Shown piece by piece: positions 23,889-32,364 of a stretch of DNA of 39,634 nucleotides; positions within the stretch are counted from its first letter, which is position 1, and every line of letters starts with the position of its first letter. The translations under genes were made by a program, and so were the position numbers. The notes under the pieces are model-generated. The model was not told the origin of the DNA, searched no databases, and was given only the letters and a program-made list of their open reading frames with translations. Source of the DNA: Planctomycetia bacterium (GTDB lineage: Bacteria; Planctomycetota; Planctomycetia; Planctomycetales; Planctomycetaceae); assembly GCA_026400935.1 (NCBI GenBank), contig JAPLNX010000053.1:1-39634 (forward strand), in the 5' to 3' direction.

Positions 23889-23947
23889 CGCCGGAACAAT
23901 CGGCGACAGGTTACCTGAGAATGCCCGCCAATCACCGCGCGGCGGTA
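23889..23947. repeat. 59-bp repeat, copy 2 (upstream of fused sigma gene)
   Basis: Second copy of the element at 15340-15398, same orientation, no gaps. It lies between the sigma gene start (23862) and the end of the metalloprotease gene (24000). The shared cores are GAGAATGCCCGC and CCGCGCGGCGG. Confidence 0.8.
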
Positions 23948-23999
23948 AAAACTCGGAGAGATTTGCACTTCCGATAGTCCTCATTCTTACGCCACATCC

Positions 24000-25862
24000 C
24001 TACCGCCGTAGACTCAAATCACACCACACGCCCCAATCACTATTGGTGCCGTTGCCGCCGTCTTCGACTTGCAGCGTGAGTTCTTGCACCTCGCGAACGT
24101 TGATTTCAAAACGAGGCAGACTCGCGTCTGCAATTTTCTTCGATCGCCACAGTTCTTTGCCGTCCCCCGAAATGACAAACACGACCGAACCGCCATGTCC
24201 ATCGGCGAGGCCCGCGAGACCAGTCAGCGTCTGCCATTTGCCACCAAGTTCGTAGGTGTGGTTGCTGGGAGCGTGTGCATACAGCCCGCTTGCGAAGAGC
24301 CGGTCGCCAACAAACAGCGCCACCGAGTCATTCGGCAAACGATTGACCATTGGACGCAGCCAGCCCACGCGTGCTTCTTTCCAAGTCGCCTCAGAGAGCG
24401 AACACTCCGCACCGTCAGCCTTTGCCGGACTGGGACCTGGTTTGAATTGGAGCGACTTCGCCAAGTTGCGTGCCGCGTCAATCAGCAGGCTCTCCGATGC
24501 ACGCGGTTCCGCTTTCACACTGGCTTCGAGCTTCTGAAGTTCCGTCGCAGCAACGTCGGCATTCCCACTCTTCACAGCAGCCGCAAGCGGCATCAGCTTC
24601 AACTTCGCGTGAAACGTCCCGATATCAACAGTCCCATCGTCGCTCACCGAATACGGCAACGACAGCACTTCGTCATTGATGCGACCGCCATTGGCCTGAC
24701 AGACGACAATTCGTAACGAGCCCGGTTTGCCTGTCTTGAGCGCCGCGCAACGCAAACGAACTCGACCATCTCGATCTGGAATCGCGGTCATCGTCGTCGC
24801 GTCGTAGTCGCTGCCACCGGTCGGATCCATGTAAGCAATGACCGCATACGCAGGCGGGGCCGCAGTGACCTTTGCACTGAAAAGCATTGCTTTCGAATCT
24901 GGTTCCAGTTCGACCGCGATCTCACTGAGTTTGGCGTTTGCCGCGAGATCAATCCCCTTTTCGGAACGCGTGAAGAGTGGATGACTGGCAAGCCGCAATC
25001 CTTCGCACAGCGTCAGGAACGAACCGCGACCTTCGCCGCGTCGCTCTTCACCGTAAGTGTGATTGCCACTGCCCATCAGGGCCGTCCCGAATGCGGCTCG
25101 TTCATCGGGCCGTTCGCGGTTGTGAGGCAGTCCTAATGCGTGCCCCAGTTCATGACACACGCCGCCCACAAAAATCGTGTTGTACCTGCCGACCGAAATC
25201 TTCCCGTACTGCCCGTCTCGCAACAGCGGTTCTGTCTTCGTCATCAACGCAGGATCGAGCAGCGGCGAATCGACTTGCCATGCCGTCCCGTTACGCAAAC
25301 CGCCGCTCGCATAATACGGCCCATTCTGCGACATCGTGGCCGCTTGCGGATCCCAATTACTCATATTGCAGAAGAGGGCGATCGTCTCTTTGCTCGCTTC
25401 GATTCCCGCCGTTTTCAGAACTGGCAGACATTCCTGGCGAATCTCACTGCCACTCTCGACGCGATACCGCGCATACGGATGCGTGCCGCGCACCAGATGA
25501 ATCGTCAGCAAACCATCAGCATCGGTCGCGAGACTGATAGTTCGCTCGCCAAAGCCAATCCGCTTCATTTCCTTGAGATAGAAGTCCCGAATATCAAACA
25601 GCACACGCGTCAGTCTTTCTCGATACTGCGGAGCCGGTTCGCGATCTTGCGGAGTCCAATAAACCACATGCAACGTGCGTTCGGATGGAACCGACTCAGA
25701 AGCGTGATAGACATCAATAATTTTGAGTGCCGCAGGCACCTGCGCTGCAATGTCCTCTTGAGGCGACTCAGCCCAACAGCATTGGCTTCGCGATGCCAAA
25801 ACAATGAGCATCCAACAACCGACCGACCAAGACACCGGACGAACAAGAATTCGCAAAAGCAT
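24000..25862 (-). CDS. Secreted metzincin-type zinc metalloprotease with NPCBM domain
   Basis: A 620-residue exported protein. The N-terminal about 31 residues form a signal peptide. The zinc site is HELGHALGLPH at 237-247 (H237, E238, H241, H247: the HExxHxxGxxH metzincin pattern), followed by a Met-turn candidate M263 (TALMGSGN). The C-terminal about 150 residues (SEATWKEARVGWLRPMVN, FASGLYAHAPSNHTYEL, ADGHGGSVVFVISGDGKELW, LQVEDGGNGTNSDWGVW) form an NPCBM carbohydrate-binding domain. Predicted role: extracellular proteolysis on glycan-bearing targets. It starts 11 bases after the SNF2 gene's stop and may share its mRNA; no clear ribosome site precedes its ATG. Confidence 0.86.
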   Translation of the reverse strand: MLLRILVRPVSWSVGCWMLIVLASRSQCCWAESPQEDIAAQVPAALKIIDVYHASESVPSERTLHVVYWTPQDREPAPQYRERLTRVLFDIRDFYLKEMKRIGFGERTISLATDADGLLTIHLVRGTHPYARYRVESGSEIRQECLPVLKTAGIEASKETIALFCNMSNWDPQAATMSQNGPYYASGGLRNGTAWQVDSPLLDPALMTKTEPLLRDGQYGKISVGRYNTIFVGGVCHELGHALGLPHNRERPDERAAFGTALMGSGNHTYGEERRGEGRGSFLTLCEGLRLASHPLFTRSEKGIDLAANAKLSEIAVELEPDSKAMLFSAKVTAAPPAYAVIAYMDPTGGSDYDATTMTAIPDRDGRVRLRCAALKTGKPGSLRIVVCQANGGRINDEVLSLPYSVSDDGTVDIGTFHAKLKLMPLAAAVKSGNADVAATELQKLEASVKAEPRASESLLIDAARNLAKSLQFKPGPSPAKADGAECSLSEATWKEARVGWLRPMVNRLPNDSVALFVGDRLFASGLYAHAPSNHTYELGGKWQTLTGLAGLADGHGGSVVFVISGDGKELWRSKKIADASLPRFEINVREVQELTLQVEDGGNGTNSDWGVWCDLSLRR

Positions 25863-25873
25863 ATTATGGGAGA

Positions 25874-28800
25874 CTATCCGTTGATTGCATTCCCACCGGT
25901 GCGGATGAGGGCAATGAGGTCTTTGGTGGAGAGCTTCGCCGCCTGGTCGGTCCCTTCGAGGATGCCAGCGACGAGGTCACGTTTGGTCGCATGGAGCTTC
26001 AGAATTTGCTCTTCAATCGTTTCTTTCGCAACGAGGCGATAGACCGTGACCGGGCGGGTTTGGCCGATGCGGTGAGCGCGATCCGTCGCCTGGTCTTCGA
26101 CGGCGGGATTCCACCACGGATCGAGATGGATCACGTAATCGGCTCCAGTCAGGTTCAGGCCGGTACCCCCTGCTTTTAGCGAAATCAAGAAGAAGTCCCC
26201 TTCGCCGCGCTGAAAGGCATCGACTCGTTCTTGACGCTTCTTCGGCGGAGTTTGTCCGTCGAGGTACTGGTATTTGATGCCGCGTTCATCGAGTGCCTCG
26301 CGGATCAAGCCGAGGTGTTGCGTGAATTGGCTGAAAACGAGTGCTCGATGTCGGCCGTCACGGAGTTCATCCACCGTTTCCAGAAACAGATCGAGCTTTG
26401 CTGAAGACTTCTTCCATGTCGCATCGACCAAGCGTGGATGACAGGCGAGTTGTCGCAACTTTGTGAGCGCAGCAAGTACTTGAAACCGCTGATCCTTGTC
26501 AGTGTTCTCAGTGAGATCAGTCAGATTTGTAATGGCCCACAACCGTGCGTCTTCGTAGCGGCGGCGTTCTTCCACCGAGAGTTCCGCCGTGAGCTGAATC
26601 TCGGTGCGCGGCGGGAGTTCTTTGAGCACTTCGCTCTTCGTGCGACGCAGGATGAATGGGCGAAGCACTCGCGACAGCGCACGCTTGCGATCGGCGTCTT
26701 TCGACTTCTCAATCGGATCGCCGAAGACTTCGCGGAAGCGTTCCCAACTTCCGAACAAGCCGGGCGAGATGCCTCGAAAAATGCTCCACAAATCGCCGAG
26801 ATGATTTTCGGCCGGTGTTCCCGTCAGCGCGAGCCGCCAATCGGCTTTAAGATCGCGCACAACTTGAGCGGTCTTGGTCTGACTATTCTTGATGTTCTGT
26901 GCCTCGTCCAAAACGAGCGTGCCCCACTTCACTTCTTTCAGTTCATCAGCATGTTGTTGCACGAGGTAATAGCTGCTGATCAGCAGATCGCCGGGACCAA
27001 GCGTCTTCAGAAACTCACAACGATCGGTGTCGCGATACAAGATCGGTCGCAGTGTCGGAGCAAAGCGTTCGCACTCGCGAACCCAATTAAAGCCGACCGA
27101 CACCGGTGCGATGACGAGCACCGGCCCGACTTCACGACGATCGAGCAACACGGCGAGCGCTTGCACCGTTTTCCCCAAGCCCATGTCGTCCGCCAAGCAA
27201 CCGCCGACACCCCATTCAGACAAACGCCGCAGCCACTTGAATCCATCGACTTGATAGTCGCGCAGATCGGCGGTGAGCGTTGTCGGAACTTGTGGCTCAA
27301 GATCCGCTGATCGCGACAATCGAGTCAGCGTTGTCTTCCAAGTCTTTGAGGCTTTAACCGTGACATGCTCGTCGAGCAGATCAGCAATAACCGGTGCGGC
27401 AGTCGTATTGAATTCGAGCTTACCGCGATTCGAGTGCAGCATGTCCGACACTGCCGCCAGTCGATCGCGAAACGCCTGCGAGATCGAGGCAAACTGCCCT
27501 TTGCCAAGATCAATGTATCGCCGCCCGCCACGCAGCGCGGCCAACAGCGAGATCAGCGGAAACTTCACACCGTCAAGTTCGATCGATCCAGATATTCCAA
27601 ACCAATCGTGTTGATCTTTGATTTCCACACGCAACGCCGAGGCCGAGATTTCGCCAAGCATTCGCATCCGCCGAACCTTCGCGTCCTCCGGCCAAACGAC
27701 GATCGGGTCTTCCGCATCGCGCGCCCGCAGCGTGTCGAGCAGATCAAGCACTTCATCATCACCTTCGATGGTCCAAGCGAAGCGGTCAGTTGTCGGAAAG
27801 CGATGCAGAAACAATTCCTTCGCCAAATCGCTCGCGCAAAAGCGTTCACCATCGAGATCACGCTCTGCACGAATCCGCTCATCGTCATCGCTCTTGCCGA
27901 ACACTTCCAGCGGCCCGTCACCCGGCGCGAAGAACGTCCCGGCGGCAACTGGCTGCACACACAAATCGATCGTTGCTCCAACCGGATCACACGGCGTGAT
28001 TCGCAGCCGCAACCGATGGTCCGCGTCGATCAACGCACCCTTCATCGTCTCCGGCAAACCCACCGGCAACTTCGCTTCGAGCGCCGGCAAACGCTTAATG
28101 AGTTCCGCGTGAGCTTCTTTCGGTAACACCGCTTCTTTGTCGGCAAACGCTCGTGCAAGCACGATTTGCTCGCTGCTTGCGGGAGCGACAAACAACACTT
28201 GCTCTGATTCAGAAAACCCAACCGCATGACCTCCGCAAATGGCGAACCCCGTAAACGTTGACTGCGACCGCCCATCGAGCGCGGCGGCCACTCGCCAAGT
28301 TTTTCCTGTGGTTTCTTGAATCGCCAAACCAAGCTGTGCTCGCCGAACTTCGATCGACGAATAATTGAACAACACCTGCGGGTGGCCAATCAACGCTTCC
28401 AGACATTTCCCCAACGCAACGTCACTCGGCCCCCAATACCCGTAACAGCGTCCCGCCACGCGAGTCACTTCCAAATCAGCGGGAGTCAATTGCAGCTTTG
28501 ACTGGTGAGCGATCTTCTCCCATTTCAACGACCTTCCTTTGGTCCAAGCCCCACGTTTGCCGAGCGATTGCTCAATCGCCTCTAAGCGAAAACTGATCCG
28601 TCCAGCAGGTTGTGAAGTTTGCCAAGCATAGTTCACAATTTGATGCGTCGAGACTCGCCACGCCAAACGTGTCTTCGCAGATTCATCCTGAATTACGGCC
28701 ACACCCTGACGACGTTCGCTTTCCTTCAAGAACAGATCGATCTGCCGTAAGGCAACCGTCCAATCCGGCTGCTCCTCACCGAGGATCGACGTCACGAGCG

Positions 28801-29179
28801 CCGACTTCGCACCAAGCGAGAACTCACGCTGCAGCCGGACAACCATCGCATAGGTGTGTTTGCAGTAGAATTCTTGACCTGAATAGGGACACGAACAAAC
28901 CGCATCCAGCAAGCAATCTATGTCGCTGATCGCTTCGTTGTCGATCTTCACCGTGACGACATACGGTCGTGACTGGCTCCCTTGGCATTTGCACTCGATG
29001 CAACTTCGCCCACGATCAAACTGCATTTGGGCAATTCGCGAAACGTACGCCTTACCGCGTTGTTGATGCCCAAAATCATGAGCGTCAAGTAGTTCGCTGA
29101 TTTCATTTTGCCAGCGCTGAATTGATTCCTGAAAACCAAGTTTGGGAGTCGCTCCAGCGGCGTGCGTCTTCGTGGTCAT
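25874..29179 (-). CDS. SNF2-family helicase-like ATPase with N-terminal SWIM zinc finger
   Basis: A 1101-residue protein. The SWIM zinc finger is at 95-108 (C95-x-C97-x8-C106-x-H108, CSCPYSGQEFYCKH). The ATPase part begins near residue 640: DYQVDGFKWLRRL, Walker A DDMGLGKT near 665, LVLDEAQNIKN near 755 and LTGTPAEN. The second RecA lobe carries VFSQFTQHL, LISLKAGGTGLNLTGADYVI and DQATDRAHRIGQ near 1000-1040. SNF2 enzymes translocate on DNA and remodel protein-DNA complexes. The bacterial SWIM-SNF2 type (RapA/HepA relatives) is common but poorly characterised. Length and domain order are as usual. The only close neighbour on the same strand is the metalloprotease. Confidence 0.93.
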   Translation of the reverse strand: MTTKTHAAGATPKLGFQESIQRWQNEISELLDAHDFGHQQRGKAYVSRIAQMQFDRGRSCIECKCQGSQSRPYVVTVKIDNEAISDIDCLLDAVCSCPYSGQEFYCKHTYAMVVRLQREFSLGAKSALVTSILGEEQPDWTVALRQIDLFLKESERRQGVAVIQDESAKTRLAWRVSTHQIVNYAWQTSQPAGRISFRLEAIEQSLGKRGAWTKGRSLKWEKIAHQSKLQLTPADLEVTRVAGRCYGYWGPSDVALGKCLEALIGHPQVLFNYSSIEVRRAQLGLAIQETTGKTWRVAAALDGRSQSTFTGFAICGGHAVGFSESEQVLFVAPASSEQIVLARAFADKEAVLPKEAHAELIKRLPALEAKLPVGLPETMKGALIDADHRLRLRITPCDPVGATIDLCVQPVAAGTFFAPGDGPLEVFGKSDDDERIRAERDLDGERFCASDLAKELFLHRFPTTDRFAWTIEGDDEVLDLLDTLRARDAEDPIVVWPEDAKVRRMRMLGEISASALRVEIKDQHDWFGISGSIELDGVKFPLISLLAALRGGRRYIDLGKGQFASISQAFRDRLAAVSDMLHSNRGKLEFNTTAAPVIADLLDEHVTVKASKTWKTTLTRLSRSADLEPQVPTTLTADLRDYQVDGFKWLRRLSEWGVGGCLADDMGLGKTVQALAVLLDRREVGPVLVIAPVSVGFNWVRECERFAPTLRPILYRDTDRCEFLKTLGPGDLLISSYYLVQQHADELKEVKWGTLVLDEAQNIKNSQTKTAQVVRDLKADWRLALTGTPAENHLGDLWSIFRGISPGLFGSWERFREVFGDPIEKSKDADRKRALSRVLRPFILRRTKSEVLKELPPRTEIQLTAELSVEERRRYEDARLWAITNLTDLTENTDKDQRFQVLAALTKLRQLACHPRLVDATWKKSSAKLDLFLETVDELRDGRHRALVFSQFTQHLGLIREALDERGIKYQYLDGQTPPKKRQERVDAFQRGEGDFFLISLKAGGTGLNLTGADYVIHLDPWWNPAVEDQATDRAHRIGQTRPVTVYRLVAKETIEEQILKLHATKRDLVAGILEGTDQAAKLSTKDLIALIRTGGNAING

Positions 29180-29368
29180 GGCCTCATGCCTTTGAGAATG
29201 TTGTGCTTCCGAAATTTCGACGCGGGAGGGTAACTCAACCCGTCGCCGATTTCAGTAATGCTGACCCACGAAAACTATCAGACCAGAGTTGCTGATCACG
29301 TTGGCTCATAAAGTCCGCTGATCGTTCCTGATTCCCAAAGGCAAATCAGGCTCTCCAGCGAAGGCACG

Positions 29369-29389
29369 TTTCACACCTTAGCGGTGAAA
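29369..29389. terminator. Weak hairpin in the 266-base gap upstream of the SNF2 gene
   Basis: TTTCAC(AC)C - CTTAGC - GGTGAAA forms a short stem about 57-77 bases past the stop of the HAAS-like gene on the minus strand. No T run. The rest of the gap (29180-29445) shows no gene. Confidence 0.2.
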
Positions 29390-29445
29390 TCGACTCTGTG
29401 TGAATAATCAACCACGAGCCTCCATCACTTGAAACCGCAACGCAG

Positions 29446-31566
29446 TCACATTGACGGCCACAGTCGCCAATCACCCTCGCGAGCTTCCGGGCCGTTCCGC
29501 TTGTCGTCGGTCACTTGGCCTTGATCGTCGAGACGATTACGAGCGACTGAATACACCAGCGGTTTGCCATCAACGACTCGATAGCGCAACGGCTGGCCAT
29601 CGAAGCGGTCGAGTGGGACTTGCGGCAACAGGTCTGGGCAGAGCTGCTCCAGCCGCTCTGGCCATTCACCGTGACGATGGTGATAGACCGTCAGCGCGAT
29701 CGCGACCAATGTTGCGTCGCGGTTCAGAGTCGCGAACTCAGCCGCTTGCCACGAGCGTTGCGGATTGGGTGTTTCCTCCATTGAGATCAGCGGCTGCATG
29801 ATTCCCAAGAACGGTTGCAGTCGCAGACGTTGCCATTTGGAGCGATACCACTCATGCAACAATCGTTGTCCGGGCGATGGTTCATCAAGGGCTTGTTCCC
29901 ACAACGGTTTCGCGGACTCGGACGCTTCGAGATCGAAGTACTGCTGCAGTGCTTGCTGCATCTCCGCGCGTGATGCGATGACGCCGGAATGAGCCGACCA
30001 TTCCAGAATCGTATCCAGTCGACGGGGGTCTCTTGAGGGGTCCGTCTTTCCGAAGAGCCGCCGCTCGGCATCTCCCAACATGCGGAAATAGTCTTGCGTC
30101 AGCCGGCCGTCTCCGTCGCCATCGTCGGTGTAGAACCGTTGCAGCAAGTCCTCGCCGAATTCGCGATCCACTCTCAGCCGCAGCCGTCCGCCTCCCTGAA
30201 AGGCCGCGATCCGATGAGCCACCTGTCGCAGATCATCGTCCGTCAGCAACGTCGGATCTTTCGCGAGCACGTTGCGCAGCCAACTCCAGCTTTGACTCGC
30301 ATAGAAGAATCCCGTGAGTTGAATGACGGCGCAGTCGGACGGAAGTTGCTCGGCCAGAGACAAATTCGCCGACCACGCTCGCAGCCAACGAGCTCGATCG
30401 TGTTTGCTGCGAGCCTCTTCGGCCTCAACCGCCAGCAAGAGCTGAAGCTCGCGCATTTCTTGGATGTGCGGGAGCAGAACGCCGACTAACAGACCTCTGG
30501 CACATTCTTGATGCCGGCTGAATCCCTGTGGGTCAAAACCTTTGGGGCCTTGAGACTCCAACCACTCTTGATTCGAGACGTCACGATACACAAATCCGAG
30601 CTGCCTTTTCTCCGTTCCTTGCAGCGTCAACGCCAGGGCCTGCTGGTTGGACTCCAGGTGCTCGCGCCAAAACGACCAGTGCTCCGAGCCAGCGCCGGCT
30701 TCCAACGATTTCGCCAGCACACCCCAATCCATCTGCGTCTGCGGAGAGTTGTCTGGAAGCTTCGCCTTGTGAAACTTCATAAACGCCGTTCGGTAAAACG
30801 GCCACGCCCGATCGTTTTCAGCAACCGCCTGAGTTCGTTGATCCCACTCTCCCACGAAGTCTCGTTTGACCGTGGGCTCGGCGGTCACGAATCGAATCAA
30901 CAACCAGATCCAGCAGACGACGACGAACGCCATGAAGACGCCAGTGGCTTGCAGCATTCGCCGAGACGCTCGCCACGCCCACGGTCGCTGTCGCAACTTG
31001 GCTCGGCGAATTAGGCGCGCGACGGCCCGCGGTTCGCCGAATGTCGCCACGAGTTCCTCGCTTGCGCGGTCGGCCTGCACTCCGTCTTCAAAGTGTGCGA
31101 TCAACTCGCGAGCCACATCAATCCGTTCGCGCCGCCACAGCCGAGTCCGCCGCACCACATCATCAATCAGTTGGCTGACCGGCGCTGGCAACGAGTGAGC
31201 CAAGCAGACTCGCGCATCCCCCAGCCGTTCGAGCGTCGGCAGCGGCAATGCGATACTCGTCGTACCCGCGAAGCCACGCACCAATTCCTCGGCGTATTCC
31301 CTCCGCTTCTTCTTGCCGACTCTCGCCACACTGACGATTCGCAACACTGCCGCTTGGATTGGCTCCGGTAATCCCGATTCTGCAACGATCGCATCGACTT
31401 GTTTCTGCGACTGTTGGAACTCGTCTTGCAACCATTGGCGAAAACTCCGACGCGCTGCCAACGCCCCCGTCAGTCGCCCACGAATCGCATCGTGCCACGG
31501 CGTCGAATTCATCAGCCGCCACCACTCGGACCAACTTCGCTGATCAGGATCTCGCGATTCACTCAT
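29446..31566 (-). CDS. Membrane protein with HAAS-like domain, PadR partner
   Basis: A 706-residue protein. Residues about 146-190 (RERIDVARELIAHFEDGVQA, SEELVATFGEPRAVARLIRR) match the HAAS-type domain that frequently accompanies PadR regulators. A single transmembrane helix follows at 204-226 (MLQATGVFMAFVVVCWIWLL), then an extracytoplasmic region of about 480 residues, mostly helical and without a domain I recognise; near its end (PQVPLDRFDGQPLRYRVVDG) there is a segment common in planctomycete proteins of this type. Its ATG overlaps the PadR stop as ATGA, so the two are coupled. The family is thought to sense envelope state or to be controlled by the paired PadR; no function is proven. 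Confidence 0.8.
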   Translation of the reverse strand: MSESRDPDQRSWSEWWRLMNSTPWHDAIRGRLTGALAARRSFRQWLQDEFQQSQKQVDAIVAESGLPEPIQAAVLRIVSVARVGKKKRREYAEELVRGFAGTTSIALPLPTLERLGDARVCLAHSLPAPVSQLIDDVVRRTRLWRRERIDVARELIAHFEDGVQADRASEELVATFGEPRAVARLIRRAKLRQRPWAWRASRRMLQATGVFMAFVVVCWIWLLIRFVTAEPTVKRDFVGEWDQRTQAVAENDRAWPFYRTAFMKFHKAKLPDNSPQTQMDWGVLAKSLEAGAGSEHWSFWREHLESNQQALALTLQGTEKRQLGFVYRDVSNQEWLESQGPKGFDPQGFSRHQECARGLLVGVLLPHIQEMRELQLLLAVEAEEARSKHDRARWLRAWSANLSLAEQLPSDCAVIQLTGFFYASQSWSWLRNVLAKDPTLLTDDDLRQVAHRIAAFQGGGRLRLRVDREFGEDLLQRFYTDDGDGDGRLTQDYFRMLGDAERRLFGKTDPSRDPRRLDTILEWSAHSGVIASRAEMQQALQQYFDLEASESAKPLWEQALDEPSPGQRLLHEWYRSKWQRLRLQPFLGIMQPLISMEETPNPQRSWQAAEFATLNRDATLVAIALTVYHHRHGEWPERLEQLCPDLLPQVPLDRFDGQPLRYRVVDGKPLVYSVARNRLDDQGQVTDDKRNGPEAREGDWRLWPSM

Positions 31567-31949
31567 GACGACGCCCCTCCCAAGTTTGGGCGAGATGATC
31601 TCTTGCCACGAGTTGTGGTGCTCGGCAAAATGCCCAAGTCAATGAAGGCATTCGCCAACGCTCGCCACTGCTCAATGCCATCCGACAGACGCCGCTTGCC
31701 ATCAGCCGTCAGCGAGTAGTACTTCCGCTGACGCCCGGTATCTCCTTCTTCCCACGACGCCTTGATGTAACCCTGAGCCTCCAGGTTGTAGAGCATCGGA
31801 TACAGCGTTGATTGCCCCATATCGAGGACACCCTCCGCATGTTCGGCCAACGCAGTGACCAACTCGTATCCGTACTTGGCCCCATCCTCCAGCAGCTTGA
31901 GCACAGCCACCGGCCCTGCCCCCCGCATCAACTCCCGCTCAATCCGCAT
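31563..31949 (-). CDS. PadR-family transcriptional regulator
   Basis: A 128-residue regulator of the short PadR subfamily. The winged helix is AVLKLLEDGAKYGYELVTAL, MGQSTLYPMLYNLEAQGYIK, GRQRKYYSLTADGKRRL; the C-terminus ends in a basic, Ser-rich tail. GGAG lies eight bases before the ATG at 31949. It is coupled to the HAAS-like gene by a four-base overlap, the usual PadR/HAAS arrangement, and probably represses this pair. A short dyad at 31969-31990 lies just upstream. Confidence 0.92.
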   Translation of the reverse strand: MRIERELMRGAGPVAVLKLLEDGAKYGYELVTALAEHAEGVLDMGQSTLYPMLYNLEAQGYIKASWEEGDTGRQRKYYSLTADGKRRLSDGIEQWRALANAFIDLGILPSTTTRGKRSSRPNLGGASS

Positions 31950-31968
31950 GATTTATCTCCAAGCTCAG

Positions 31969-31990
31969 CCACACCAGATGCCTTGTGTGG
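31969..31990. promoter_or_regulatory. Possible PadR operator CCACAC - 10 bases - GTGTGG
   Basis: Six-base perfect arms located 20-41 bases upstream of the PadR start codon; the spacing also nests ATGCC - 6 - GGCAT. The position fits an autoregulatory site, but arms this short can arise by chance. Confidence 0.3.
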
Positions 31991-32199
31991 CATAGTCTGC
32001 GTGCCGGAGTCCTGCGCGTCAAATGAAATCCTGAGACTTCTCGGTGGCATCGATCTCAAGCAGCCATCGGTCATGAACATGAAATGGAAGCAGCGCTGAA
32101 CGGATTCGAGTCAACCTAACGAGGCAAGGAACAATGAACCCGTCGACCGGTTTTTCACACCAGTCAACACTCATGGCGAGCGATTTGAAAAAGGAGCCT

Positions 32200-32294
32200 A
32201 GGTGGGACCAGCGGCGCTTCGCCGCGCCGACCCACCATGAAATACAGCGATTGCAGATGGTGGGCCGGCGCTCGATGCGAGCTTGTCCCACCCT
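32200..32294. repeat. Intergenic double-hairpin palindromic element
   Basis: Two hairpins face each other: 32200-32238 opens AGGTGGGACCAGC and closes CCCACCAT; 32257-32294 opens ATGGTGGGCCGGCG and closes GTCCCACCCT. The inner loops are GCGGCG-CTT-CGCCGC and GCTCG-ATG-CGAGC. The reverse complement of the second aligns with the first at both ends. It lies after the end of the YhaN-like gene and resembles a REP/BIME-type unit. Confidence 0.8.
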
Positions 32295-32364
32295 ACAGAC
32301 AATTTTCAAACAGGCTGGTAGCGGGCGTGGATAACGACCTGTTGTATGGGTCTAATGTGGCTGA

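Larger units (their letters stand above)
31950..32364. other. Intergenic region between PadR and YhaN-like genes
   Basis: About 415 bases without a believable gene. It holds a possible operator dyad near the PadR start (31969-31990) and a double-hairpin palindromic element (32200-32294). Short reading frames across the element are by-products of its GC content. Confidence 0.6.
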
